From assembly GCA_964424505.1 (NCBI GenBank), contig CAYRIQ010000001.1, positions 1 to 64,000 on the forward strand: a stretch of 64,000 bases of DNA. The letters run 5' to 3'. The stretch comes from CAJBLF01 sp964424505. Its GTDB lineage: Bacteria > Patescibacteriota > Gracilibacteria > Absconditabacterales > Absconditicoccaceae. The notes under the pieces were generated by a model. The model worked only from the letters and a program-made list of their open reading frames with translations, was not told the origin of the DNA and made no database searches. This document shows positions 19,473 to 32,100 of the stretch, one piece after another (position 1 is the first letter of the stretch; every line of letters starts with the position of its first letter). The position numbers were made by a program, and so were the translations under genes.

Positions 19473-19527
19473 ATATCAAACATCCATTTAGTACAATACT
19501 AATATTTATCATTTATAATAAAGTAAC

Positions 19528-19683
19528 ATGGCTAGTAAATTAAGAAGAGTGAGAAAATATTCTCGAACCAAAAGGATAGGAAAACACGGATTTAGAGAGA
19601 GAATGAAAACAGCATCATGAAGGGCTTTGTTGAGCAGAAGAAGAAGAAAAGGAAGAAAACAATTGACGGTTCAAAGATCGTAG
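19528..19683 (+). CDS. rpmH: Ribosomal protein L34
   Basis: 51-aa basic protein of the 50S subunit. MASKLRRVRKYSRTKR leads into the conserved HGFRERMKTASGRALL, with one Gly by TGA, and RRRRKGRKQLTV. In most bacteria rpmH is next to rnpA near the origin; here it lies between rpsF-rpsR and rpoB, and rnpA is 38 kb away. Confidence 0.95.
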
Positions 19684-19934
19684 AAATCGATTTTTGATTT
19701 TTTTGTTTTTATGGTAAACGTATTTTGTAGTTTGATATGTTTGTTACATCAAAATGTGTGTCGTTATTATAAAAATCAATCTGATTCGTACTGACGACAT
19801 TTGATTTGATTATTTGGGACAAAATCAAACAATATTGTGATTTCAAATAACAGTCCGTATAAAGGGAAAAATATTGTATTCTATCCATTGCATAAACCAT
19901 ATTCATTGTTTATTTTCTTATCACAGATAACCTT
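19684..19934 (+). other. Non-coding gap before rpoB
   Basis: 251 bp, AT-rich, no credible frame. No clear terminator after rpmH and no strong promoter is visible, so rpoB may be read through from the ribosomal genes or from an unrecognised promoter here. Confidence 0.4.
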
Positions 19935-22900
19935 ATGAAATCAAAAAAAACAAAATCTATTGTATCTGAAGTAAAAAATAAGGCAAAAAGTGTCACTATA
20001 AATAAACCTGTTTTCTCAGCACACAAACAAGGACAAGTAGTAAATGTTCCTGAATTATTTAAAGATTTCTATAGAGAGTGAGAAAGAATATTTTTACGTA
20101 ATCCAAAAAAATTTGCTGGGTTTCCAGATTTGCTTGATCTTCAAAAAAGAGGATATGAAAATTTTATAAAAATATATATCAATAAACTTTTCAATAATAT
20201 AAATCCTGTGTGGGATATCGCATGAGAAAAAATGTATGTGGAGATTGATGATGTGAAAATTTCTGAGCCTATTGATGATGCAAAAATATGTAAAAAAAAG
20301 GAGCTAACGTATGGCGGAATTATTACAGGAAAAGTAAAATTAAACGAAATACATGATGATGGAAAGAAAAAAACAGAAAAAACATTGTTTAGTAAGCGTG
20401 CAAATATAGGTATTTTGCCACTTATGACGCCATCAGCTTCATATATTATAAATGGTGTTGAAAGAGTTATTATTTCACAAATCATAAGATCGTATGGTAT
20501 ATTTTTTGCTAAAAAAGAATTTAGGTATTCATTTAAAGTCATCCCAGAAAATGGACCATGGTTGGAAGTGCAAACAGAAAAATCTGGCGTGGTAGTCGCA
20601 AGGATAAATAAATCAAGAAAATTTCCTATTACGACATTACTTAGAATTTTCTGATTAGAAACTGATGAAAGTATGAGAGACTTATTTAAAGATTGTTTTG
20701 AAGAAGAGGATTTTAATTATTTTGAAACAACGCTTAAAAAAGATAGTACTACAGATGCGCTTTCTGCAGCTGAATTTGTCTACAATAAAGTAAGGCCTGG
20801 AGAATTGATTGATCCAGAAAGTGCATTAAATTATATAAAAAATCAATTTCTTTCCCCAGAAAGAATTTATATGGGAAGAATTGCTAGAAGAAAAATTAAT
20901 GCAAAATTATGAATTAAAAAGCCGTTGGATGGTGATATCGCAAACATTTTTGATGGAGAAGATTTGGTTGGTGCACTAAAATATCTTTTCAATATTTCAA
21001 ATTTTAAAAAATGATATTATACAGATGATTCTGATCATCTTTCAAATAAACGTATTAGATCCATGGGGGAGATTCTCTATGCACATCTACAGCCTGTCAT
21101 GAGAAAATTTGTCAAAAGTATAAAAGGGAAATTAAGTATTCTCAATCTTGAAAATCCATTGAAAATTACTGATCTCGTAAATTTTAAAATAGTTGACAAC
21201 GCAATCAAAAGTTTTTTTGCTACATCTCAGCTATCTCAGTTTTTGGATCAAATTAATCCATTGTCTGAAATAGAACACAAAAGAAGAATTACTGCCCTTG
21301 GGCCTTGAGGTCTCAAAAGAGAAACAGCAAAATTTGAAGTACGTGATGTCCATCCTTCTCATTATGGAAGAATATGTCCTATCGAGACACCAGAAGGACA
21401 AAATATTGGGTTGGTAATTTATCAGTCACTATATTCTCGTGTAAATAGTGAATGATTTCTTGAGACACCAGCACTCAAAATTTATCGTGAAGTGCCTGTA
21501 AAAAAAGAATTATTGGTAAATAGAATTGCACATCGTGATATTTATGAATTGGATGCAAAAGGAAAACAACTCAAAAAAATAATTGTCAAAGAAGATCATT
21601 ATATTGATGAAAAATCTGCAAAAGAAATAGAAAAAGTATACGGTAAACTTGGTAAAACTATATCTGTTAAACCATTTTTTACGGATGAAGTGGAATACAT
21701 ATCACCAGAATTGGATGAAAAATGTTGTATAGCTGATGCTACAACGCCTATTGATATGTACAATAATATTACAGAAGTACGTGTTGCAGCAAGACAATTT
21801 AATGAAATGGGAATGTTTCATATGTGAGACGTTACACATGTAGATGTTAATCCATCACAAATATTTTCACCAAATACATCATTGATTCCTTTTGTAGATC
21901 ATAATGATGCAGTACGTGCATCTATTGCGACAAACCAGCAAAGACAAGCGTTACCATTGTTAAGAAATGATGCTCCACTCGTAGGTACGTGACTTGAAAG
22001 AGATATTGTACAAATGACTCATGCAGTTATAAAGGCTGAAGCGGACTGAGAAGTTATATATGTAGATTGAAAAAGAGTAAAAGTAAAATATAAAACAGGT
22101 AGTAAAGAATATCCTCTGATTATCTTTTCAAGATCAAATAGTAAAACATGTATAAATCAAATTCCTAGGGTTTCCTTAGGGCAAAAAATAAAACAATGAG
22201 ATCTTATAGCAGAATGACCATGTTCTGTAAATGGAGAAATGGCTCTTGGTAAAAATTTGAGAGTAGCATTTATGCCATGGAAATGATATAATTATGAAGA
22301 TGCAATAGTGATATCACAAAGGTTAGTAAAAGATGATGAATTGACATCTATCCAAATAGAAGAATATGAAATAGAAGTTGCAGATACAAAGCTTGGACCT
22401 GAGGAAACAACCAATGATATTCCTTGAGTTTCTATGGTAAAACTTAAAAATCTCGATGATGATGGTGTTATTAGAATATGATCTATAGTGAAATGATGAG
22501 ATATTCTTATTGGAAAAATTACTCCAAAATCTGAAGGAGAACTCACTCCAGAAGAAAAGCTCATTCAAGCGATATTTTGAGATAAATCAAAAAATGTAAA
22601 AGATACGTCTTTATATGTTCCTTCTGGTAGCAATGAATGAAAGGTAACTGATGTTGTCATTCTAGATGCAAAAAAAGGAGATAATTTGATGGCTGGAGTC
22701 AGAAAAAAAATTAAAGTATATGTTGCTACTACCAGAAAAATTGAGGTAGGAGATAAATTAGCAGGAAAACATGGAAATAAAGGTATTATTTCTATTGTAG
22801 TACCGGAAGAAGATATGCCATTTACTGAGGACGGAAAACCAATAGATATTGTATTAAATCCACTTGGAGTAATTTCTCGTATGAACATGGGACAATTATT

Positions 22901-23612
22901 TGAGTCTCAGCTTGGATTTATTGCAAAACATTTTGGGGTAAAATTTGCTGTACCTACATTTTCAAAATTTTCATCAGAAGATTTGACAGAATTTACTAAA
23001 ATGTGTGGACTTGATGACCTTAAATTTAATATATTCAACTGAGAGGATGGTAGAAAATATGATCAAAAGGTAACGGTAGGGTATATGCACATACTTAAAT
23101 TAGTACATATGGTAGAAGATAAAATTCACGCAAGATCTGTGGGGCCATATTCACTAATTACACAACAGCCACTTGGAGGAAAATCTAGACAAGGAGGGCA
23201 AAGATTTGGTGAGATGGAAGTATGGGCTTTAGAAGCATATTCTGCAGTATATACGCTCCAAGAAATGCTTACGGTTAAGTCAGACGATGTTATTGGAAGA
23301 AATAGATTATATGAATCTATAATTAAAGGACAAAAACCAAAAATTGGTGGGTTACCAGAATCATTTAATTTATTGACATATCTTTTCAAAGGATTGTGCC
23401 AAAATATAGAGCCGTTGAGTATAGAAGAACTAGAAATAGTACAAGAAGATAGAATAAAAAAAATAGTGAATCTTTGATTGTCATGAGTAATGAAAAGTAC
23501 TATTACTTCAGACGGAGAAGAAACTGTTACTGAAGAAGAAATAGTACAAGAAAAAGAGGAAATTATAGATAATGTGATTCAAGAAATGGAAGATTTTTGA
23601 GAACTAGAATAA
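19935..23612 (+). CDS. rpoB: RNA polymerase subunit beta
   Basis: The catalytic beta subunit, 1225 aa once about 40 TGA codons are read as Gly; a standard code would cut it into many pieces. Landmarks: FPDLLDLQKRGYENF near residue 60, the rifampicin-pocket region SQFLDQINPLSEIEHKRRI, GRICPIETPEGQNIGLV, GNDAVRASIATNQQRQA-like NHNDAVRASIATNQQRQA, GDKLAGKHGNKGI with the DMPF pair, and MNMGQLFESQLGF. It ends with SIEELEIVQEDRIKKI and a short acidic tail of about 40 residues. rpoC follows after 110 bp. Confidence 0.97.
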
Positions 23613-23722
23613 AAAAATAACACGATCCATGATGTACGAACAGTATAGTAGTATAAGCAAATAGTTCTTGCATCTATTAGTCATTAAAGTTAGTCATTTA
23701 TTTTCTTACTAAGAATATTAGT

Positions 23723-26700
23723 ATGAACAAAACAAAATTCGAAGGATTGATTGTGAGATTAGCTTCTGTAGAAGATATAGAAAAATGGTCTCATGGTGTT
23801 GTAGATAACCCAGATACGGTTAATTATAGAACAGGAAAACCTAAACAAGGATGACTATTTTGTGAGTCTATTTTTTGACCAGTCAAAAATTATGAATGTA
23901 GTTGCGGGAAATACAAATGAGTAAGATATAAATGAATTGTATGTGAAAGATGTGGCGTTGAAGTAACGACGTCAAGAGTAAGAAGGTCAAGAATGGGACA
24001 TATTGAATTAGCAGTTCCTGTGATTCATGCATGGTACAAAGCAAGTCCATCAGGATGAATAAACCAGTTGTTGGGAATATCTGCCAACGAAATCGACAAA
24101 GTATTGAGTTTTGTAAAATATATTATGGTCCAAAAAGTGGACAAAGATTTTGATAAAAAAATTAAAGAAAAAATTAAAGAAGATTTTGATAGCAAGATAA
24201 AAGAACTTGAACAACTTTATAAAACTGAAGTAGAAAAAGAAAAGCAAAATTCAAAAAAAATAAAAGATCTTGAAAAATTATTTAAAGAAAACCAAGAGTC
24301 TTTAGATAAAGAATTTAATAGGATAAAATCAATTATATCTGATCTCGAAGTTGGTTCAACTATCTTCGAAAACGACTTTAGAAATATTTTTTCAAGGTTT
24401 GCTCATTTGATTGTATTCCAGTCATGACCAGAAGCTATTTTAAGAATGCTTCAAAATATTGATGTAGAAAAAGATATCAAAAAAACTATTCAAATCTTTA
24501 AAGAAACCAAATCTGAAGAACAAAAAAAGAAGTTAATTTCATTGATAAAATTGTTGATAAATTTACATGTTTCTTGAGTAAAACCAGAAAATATGGTAAT
24601 TAGAAAATTGCCAGTTATTCCACCTGATCTCAGACCAGTAGTACAACTTGAATGAGGAAAATTTGCATCATCAGATGTTAATTTGTTCTATAGACGTGTA
24701 TTGATGAGAAATATCAGGCTAAAAAAAATGATCCAAGTAGGGATGCCTGATGTCGTAAAGAAAAATGAAATCAGACTTTTACAAGAATCAGTAAATAATC
24801 TTTTAGTAGGGGAAAAGGCAGGTGCTGCTTGAGGTAGTGGTGCAGGTATAAAAGTATTCAAATCGCTTTCTGATATGCTTTCAGGTAAAGAAGGTATTTT
24901 TAGAAAAAATTTGCTTGGAAAGAGAGTAGATTATTCAGGAAGATCAATAATTACTGTAGGTCCTGAGCTAAAACTTAATGAATGTTGATTGCCGATATAT
25001 ATTGCTGTTAAGATGTTTACGCCTTTTATTATTGGTAAACTTATCGAGAAAAAAATCGTATATACACCAAAACAAGCAGAAAAATTAATCAAAGAAGAAT
25101 CTCCATTAGCGCTAAAATTTCTTGAAGAAGTGATAAAAGATAAATGGGTGCTGCTCAATCGTGCACCAACATTACATAGGTTATCTATTGAAGCATTCAA
25201 GATTATTCTTATGCCAGGAAAAACAATTAGAATCCATCCGTTAGTATGTCCTTCATTCAATGCCGATTTCGATGGAGATCAAATGGCAATTCATTTGCCA
25301 ATTTCTGATGAAGCACAAAGAGAAGCAAGAGATTTAATAGCTGCGGACAAAAATATTTTGAAACCATGATCATGAGATCCGACTATCGCGCATTCGCAAG
25401 ATATGGTACTTGGAGTCTACTATTTGACCGATTTTTATGACCCAAGGAATCCACAATATATGACAGAAGAAGAATGGAAAAAGAAACCAGTTACGGGTAT
25501 TTTTCCTGACATAGAAACCGTACTCAATAGTTATGAAAATGGAGAAATTTTTGTAAAAGATAAAATTATTCTGAATTACAATAATGAACCTATTGAAACC
25601 ATGGTAGGGAGAGTGATTTTCAATTCTGTATTACCTGAAAGAATTAGATTTATCAATCATACATTCAAAAATAAAGATATCAAAAAATTATTAAGTAGGA
25701 TATTTGATGAATATGATATGCAAACAACTGTATACGTGGCAGATGATATTAAGGATCTTGGGTTTAAATATGCAACGTTGGAAGCAACTTCAGTTAATAT
25801 CCTTGATATGAAAGTTCCAAAAGAAAAAGAAGAAGAACTTAAATATGGTGATGCTAAAGCCAATGAAGTATATAAATATTTTTTCAAATGATTTTTTTCT
25901 GAGGAAGAAAAACATAGATTCATCATTAAAATATGGAGTGATGTAAAAAAGAAAATTGAAGAAAGTTTGAAATCTATCACATGACCAGGGCAAGATCTTT
26001 ATACTATGGTAGATTCGTGAGCAAGATGATCACAAACACATATGACACAGATTGCTGGTATGAAGTGATTAGTAGTTAATCCACAAGGAGAAATTATAGA
26101 ACTTCCTATCAAAAACTCTTTCGTAGAAGGTCTGAGGCCTATTGAATATTTTATTTCTGCTCATGCAGGAAGAAAAGGAAAAGCAGATACAGCTTTGAGG
26201 ACTGCAGAGTCAGGATATTTGACAAGAAAACTTTGTGATGCTTCACAAGAAGTGATTATCAGAGAACATGATTGTGGTACAGACAAATATGTAACCTTTA
26301 CTAAACAAGAATCAGAACTCAAAGGCGATAATTTTTATACCGTTATTAGTGGTAGAATACTTGCAGAAGATATTATCGACAAGAAAAAAAATATTATTTT
26401 GACTAAAGATGATTTGTTAGATAAAGAAAATATTAAACTTTTACAAGATCTGGAAATTGAAGAGGTAAAGATAAGGACACCACTTATTTGTCATAGTATT
26501 AGTGGAATTTGTCAAAAGTGTTATGGAACAGATCTTTCTACAAGAAGGATAGTAGAAATAGGAGTGCCAGTTGGTATTATAGCTGCTCAGTCTATTGGAG
26601 AGCCATCAACGCAATTGACATTGGATACATTTCATGAATGATGAGTCGCAAAATGAGGAGAAACAACTCAAGGAATCGATAGAGTAAAACAATTGTTTGA

Positions 26701-27541
26701 AGTAAGAGATCCAAAAACGCCTGCTATAATTGCACCATTTGATGGTAAAGTTTCTTTTTATGAAGCCAATAAAACAAGATATGTCAGAGTAGTCTCTGAA
26801 TATCAAAAAAAGACATATTTACTCAAAAATGGATATAAAGTAGATGTGAAAAAATGAGAAGAAGTAAAAAAATGAGGCATATTTGCATCTAAAGGCAAAA
26901 GTAAACTTAAAGTCAAAGAAGCTTGAAAAATTCTTGAAATTAAGTCAGATTATATTGTGCTTGGTATTCAGGAACAATATATAAAGTCTTTGACATGACT
27001 CAATGCAATCAAAAAAGATTGAGAAGAAGTATGTAAAGGAGAAATACTTACTACTGGAGCACTGTCTATTAAAGAATATAAACATATTGTTGGAGACCTT
27101 GAAGCACAAAAATATATTATCAAAGAAATTAAAAAAGTATATGGATCTCAGTGACAAGATTTAAATGATAAACATATCGAAGTGGTCGTAAAGCAATTGT
27201 TTTCAAAAGTCTTTATCGAAGATTCTGGAAATAGTAGTTTTATCCCTGGGATATATGTCAAATATGAAGAGTTTATCAAAGTAAATAGAGAGCTTGAAGC
27301 AGAAGGAAGAAAACCAGCCAAAGGGAAAAGATTGGCTCTTGGATTGACAAATATTGCTAAAGAGACAGATTCTTGGTTATCAGCTGCATCATTTCAAGAA
27401 ACTATTAGGGTTATGGTAGGCTCATCACTTAAAGGATCTATAGATAAACTGTCTGATCTCAAATCAAACGTTATCATTGGAAGACTCTTACCAGTAGGTG
27501 AAATTTATAGAAAAGACCATGGAATAGACATCCAAGAATAA
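23723..27541 (+). CDS. rpoC: RNA polymerase subunit beta'
   Basis: 1272 aa. The N-terminal zinc-binding domain is present (CSCGKYK and CERCGVEVT), then the clamp helices, an inserted charged coiled coil (about residues 150-195, EKEKQNSKKIKDLEKLFKE), KRVDYSGRSIIT, RAPTLHRLSIEAF and the catalytic NADFDGDQMA that holds the active-site magnesium. The trigger-loop region AESGYLTRKL and the second zinc site (CQKCYG) are followed by ISIGEPSTQLTLDTFH. The C-terminus ends IGRLLPVG with a short tail. The gene is transcribed with rpoB. Confidence 0.97.
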
Positions 27542-27707
27542 GTAAAGTACGTCTTGAAAAGAGTATCGAAATCGCTATACACAAGCCTACTGCATTGATA
27601 ATGAATAATACATGATGGATAATGTCAGGAAATTATGTACAATATAGCATCATTTATTACATTTTACTTTGCTTTTCATTTGTTTTAATCGTTAGTTATA
27701 GTATAAA

Positions 27708-27980
27708 ATGGCACACAAAAAAGCCGGTGGATCGGCAAAAAATCTGAGAGATTCAAAACCAAAGTATAGAGGCGTCAAGGTTTTTGGATGACAAAAAGCT
27801 GTTGCAGGAAATATTGTTATTAGACAAAAATGATCTAAATATGAATGTGGAAAAAATACTTATTTAGGGAGTGATTTTTCTGTTCATGCAAAAATTGATG
27901 GTACTGTCTCATTTAGCAAGAAAAAAATCGTTAGATTTGATGGTAGAAAATACCTTAAGACTATTGTAGATATCAAATAA
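27708..27980 (+). CDS. rpmA: Ribosomal protein L27
   Basis: 90-aa 50S protein at the peptidyl transferase centre. MAHKKAGGSAKNLRDS is the usual N-terminus without a cleavable leader. VFGGQKAVAGNIVIRQKG (two Gly by TGA) and VSFSKKKIVRFDGRKYL complete the family pattern. It normally pairs with rplU, which is not in the window. The ATG follows directly on TATAAA, leaving no room for a Shine-Dalgarno sequence. Confidence 0.96.
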
Positions 27981-28056
27981 ACTTTGTTGCAAGTTAAAAC
28001 ATTAATATTTCAATCTTTCAACTTTTCAATATTTTAACATTCTAACTTTTTAAGTT

Positions 28057-28287
28057 ATGACAATCTGACCAAAAAAGAAAATTTCCCAATCACAAGGACG
28101 TAAAAGGCATTCTACATGGGAAAGACTAAATATTAAAAGAATGGTAGAAACTCACAAAATTTCTACTTGTAAAAATTGTGGTGCAAAAAAACTTTCGCAC
28201 AGAGTATGTCCAGTATGTTGATATTACAAAGGAAAACAAGTATTGACTATCAAAAGCAAAAGCAAAGATACAGTGGTAAACGCTTAA
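28057..28287 (+). CDS. rpmF: Ribosomal protein L32
   Basis: 76-aa zinc-type L32. Basic N-terminus MTIGPKKKISQSQGRKRHST, then CKNCGAKKLSHRVCPVCGYY, which gives the four zinc-ligand cysteines in two pairs. Gly by TGA occurs in both the N-terminus and the second Cys pair. It follows rpmA after a 76-bp spacer made of the TTTCAACTTTTCAA repeat type. Confidence 0.94.
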
Positions 28288-28392
28288 GAGCATGCAAAAG
28301 TGGAAACATGGGAAAGTGGAAAAATTAAAAAATCTTTCAACCTTTCAATCTTTCAATGTTAGAAGTTGGTCTTTAGTTTCTTAGTTTTCCAT

Positions 28393-28953
28393 ATGAATAT
28401 AAAAGCAAGAATCAATGCGAGAAAAATAGTACTTTCCTATTTATATCAGCATTGTTTTTTTGTTAATTTATTGTTGCAAGATAAAATGATTACCGAATCA
28501 TTGTTTATTGACTATATTTTTAAGACAGATGAAAATATGTATGATGAGGAAAAAGAAAAACTCAAAAAACAAATTGAAACTCATCTTGTTCTGTACACTA
28601 TAGAAGATTTCAAAAATTTTACTGATTGTTTTTTTGATGAACGAGCTGTAGAAGATATTGATTTTGATTACATCTCCAAGGTAGGCGTAAATTTTACTAA
28701 ATATATGGATGATATACAACAACAAGTAAATAGATATGCAAACACTTTTCAATATATCCAAATGGATCCGCTAGACCAAGCAATATTTCTTCTTGGGTAT
28801 ACAGAGTGGAAAGAAATGGAAACACCAAAAGAAGTATTACTCAATGAAATGATAGAACTTGCAAAAAGATACTCCGATGAAGGGGCACCTAAATTGCTCA
28901 ATGGTATCATGCACAAAATAATTGCAGCTGAAAGTCCAACGCTTGAAGCATAA
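28393..28953 (+). CDS. nusB: Transcription antitermination protein NusB
   Basis: NusB binds boxA RNA together with S10 in rRNA antitermination. ATG 28393 gives 186 aa beginning MNIKARINARKIVLSYLYQH; an in-frame start 27 bp upstream is less like the family. The conserved C-terminal half reads MDPLDQAIFLLGYTEW, PKEVLLNEMIELAKRYSDE and APKLLNGIMHKI. The middle is longer than usual. A terminator follows, closing the transcription-translation block. Confidence 0.92.
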   Translation: MNIKARINARKIVLSYLYQHCFFVNLLLQDKMITESLFIDYIFKTDENMYDEEKEKLKKQIETHLVLYTIEDFKNFTDCFFDERAVEDIDFDYISKVGVNFTKYMDDIQQQVNRYANTFQYIQMDPLDQAIFLLGYTEWKEMETPKEVLLNEMIELAKRYSDEGAPKLLNGIMHKIIAAESPTLEA

Positions 28954-28970
28954 AACAAAATATATATTGT

Positions 28971-28999
28971 AAAAGAATGGTTTCAAACCGTTCTTTTTT
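28971..28999 (+). terminator. Terminator after nusB
   Basis: AAAAGAATGGTTT pairs with AAACCGTTCTTTT (one G-U pair) and continues in T-rich DNA. The spacer to 29137 contains one short frame of about 37 codons (ending KQLVGREKSVK) that I do not count as a gene. Confidence 0.8.
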
Positions 29000-29137
29000 A
29001 TTTTGAAATTATGTAAAGATTTGAGAGAAATCGATGTGAAAGATTTTATCATTATCAATCAGATGATTGAGTCTATCAGTAAGCAACTAGTCGGTCGAGA
29101 AAAGTCAGTGAAATAATAAAGAAAGATCAGATAATTT

Positions 29138-32100
29138 TTATTTTGAATTGTTTCTACCAATAAAACTTTGAATTTCTGCCAGACTACTAAAATATCTTAC
29201 TTTCAAAAGTTTGTACGACATATATCACCTATCAGTTTTATAGATAATATATTCTTTCCCATTTGGCGCGATATATGATTGTGGCGAAAAATAAGTATCT
29301 ACCTCATGACTTCGAATCGCTTGAGGAATATTTTTACTGTCTATATACGTACGCAGTGTTGCAATACTAGTAAAATATTTAACAGTAGTAAATTCATTGG
29401 ATGTATATCATTGTCAGTTATAATATAGAGAATATACTTTTCCATTAGGCGCAATATGTTTGCTAGGATCTGTATTGGTAAATGACCATGAAGTAGTACT
29501 GTATGTATTTACATTTACATGACAGTCACCAGGATTTTTTGAGTCTATATATCTGATGAGACAATCACGATTTGCAAAATATGTCGCGATAGTAAAGTTT
29601 GGAGATGTGTATGCTAGTTTTAGATTGTCAAAACTAATACTATATTCCTTGCAATTGGGTGCAATATGTGCACTAGTATCGATGCTTCCATTTCATGTAT
29701 CATTACCTATTTCTCCATTAATAAGGTCTTCTAAATATTGAAGATTACAGTCATTGGTAAAATCAATTTCATCTGCCAACATACTTTTCATAGTAGAAAG
29801 GAATTCATCAAATTTATTTTCATCCTCACTATAATTTTCAACCAAACTATCAAAAATTATCTGAATAGATTCTTTGTCAGTATCTGATAAACTACATGCA
29901 TCATCTGTTTCTTGCTTGGTTTGTATACTAAATTCTAATAATCTATTGGCTATACGTAATGTAGAAGAAATAGTTTTGTTATATTTACTACTTGACCTCA
30001 TAGTAATATATATATCATCTCCATTTTGTACAAATGTACCAGTTCATATATCATTACCATTTTTATAAAGTGTTGCATCTCCCTCAAGAGTAGCCCAAAT
30101 ACTCACTCAATTTTTGAGAGTATCAATGGTAATTTCATTGGAATCATAATATGTTCTAAGATTAGCATCTTCTTTAGATACAAAATCTCGATCATCAAAT
30201 GTTCAAATCCTAAAATATCCTGTATTGCTTCGTATAGAGAGATTTCCCTCTTTATCTTTAGCTTGCATTCTCCAGTAATATTTTCAATCAGAAACATCAA
30301 AATCAGTACTTGGTGATCCAAAAGTTCCTGTTGTAGTAACTATAAATCCTGTATGTATAGTATCTACAAATGTATTGTCTGTAGCAATTTCATAAAAATA
30401 TCATCCGATTCATGATCCAGTATCTACACTTGCATTCCATTCAAACCTAGTAAAAAATATTTCTTCTCAACTAAGTGGATAAGTGATCACAGGAGTAGTC
30501 GGTGGTATATTGTCAGATCATTTAGTCGTTATCGTAAATATACCAGTTCCTAGTCAGATAGTCACATATCAAGTAATAGTCTGTAAATATCCTGAGCTAC
30601 TTTGTGTAAGTGTTTTTAGTTGATTGCCATTATATACAAGTAATCATGTTGTTCATGAAGAGGTGCAGACAGAACCAGAATATATTTCCAACCATCCAGA
30701 AGTAGTATTTGGAGTAAAGGTAATAGATGCCAATACTCAAGTCTCTATACCATTAACAGTAATAGTATTGCCAGTCAAAATGCCAAGAGGCACATTAGTA
30801 AGAGCAGCAAATAGTAAAGAACCAGTTGTAGGTGTTTGAGAGTATCATCTTGTTGTTACTATAAAAGGATTTATAAGAGATGATCATATTGATATGTTCC
30901 CAGTTATAGTCTGATTATAGCCTGTTCTAGTAAGTATATATATTTGTAGAGTATCTCAATTATTTACTATTCCTGTAAGTCCTATAGCATGTCAACTAAT
31001 AATAAGATATCCTGATGTAGTGATTGGATCAAAACTTAAGGTCACAGGTACAGGAATATTAAGTACACTAGCAGTGTATATATTTGTAGTATATCAGGTG
31101 TTTAACTGTGTTCATCAGCTTCCCAAAAAAGACACTCATTCAGGTGTACTATCTCGGATAGCAAACACTTCTGCAATATACTTGCTTGCATCATATTGTC
31201 AGGGAATTTGTATAAGAGACCCATCGGTTTCATATGCATAAGGAATTTTTTGTTTGTACATATGCAATCAAAATGCATAATTGACAGAAGTATTTCCAAG
31301 GAGTGATTGGAAAGTAGGCACCATACCTATTGTTGTACAATTACTATTAAGTAGAGTAGTTGTACTACCAGAAAGTGTAGGATTTGTAGCATATAAGCAT
31401 GATATGAGATTGCTTCCCGTAGACAAAATACCTCCATAAGGAAAAATGCCAGCCATACCTACAGATAAATATGTATCATTACCGTTGGTTCAATTAAAAT
31501 GCTCTCAATTGTCAAATAATTGTAACTCTCAATAATATGTATTTCCTATAGAACTATAAAGACTCGCAATACCAACAGTATTATTGTATAGTCTTATGTC
31601 ATTAAATATATTTCCAGAAGAGTTTTTAAGTGAAATACCTGCAGTGCTGTTATTATATAGAGCAACCCTATTAAAAACATTTTCTTGTGTAGTGAGATCT
31701 CAAAATATACCTATAGCATTATTATATCATTGCACATTATTTATAGTGTTTCTTTTTGAACCATTAGCAAACCAGATTCCGTAAGAGCCATTATTGTACG
31801 TTTGTGTATTGTTAATTACATTATAATTAGAAGTATAGTATAGATGAATACCAGCTGTAGAATTATTAAATGTTTGGCTATTTATTATAGTATTGTGATG
31901 TGACCCCAGTCCAAGAAAAATTCCATATCAGAGTGTATTGTATACTTGCACATTATTAATAGTAGAATTATTGTTGGCTCCATCAAAAAAAATTCATTTA
32001 CGTATTGCTGGAGAATATGCTACTGCATGATAATACAATCCATCTATACTAAGTGTATCAAGTATTATATTGCGTTTATTGTAAGCATACAATAAGCTGT

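Noticed and set aside
19709..19906. Minus-strand frame before rpoB
   Set aside because: 65 codons, rich in Tyr, Ile and Ser, no homology and no promoter; treated as chance frame in AT-rich spacer.
28990..29115. Short frame ending KQLVGREKSVK after nusB
   Set aside because: About 37 codons, begins inside the terminator at a TTG, no family resemblance.
30624..31784. Several plus-strand frames of 60-75 codons across 29.8-36.4 kb
   Set aside because: They are antisense to the two large minus-strand surface proteins, whose frames stay open over thousands of bases in code 25; the plus frames have no family resemblance.
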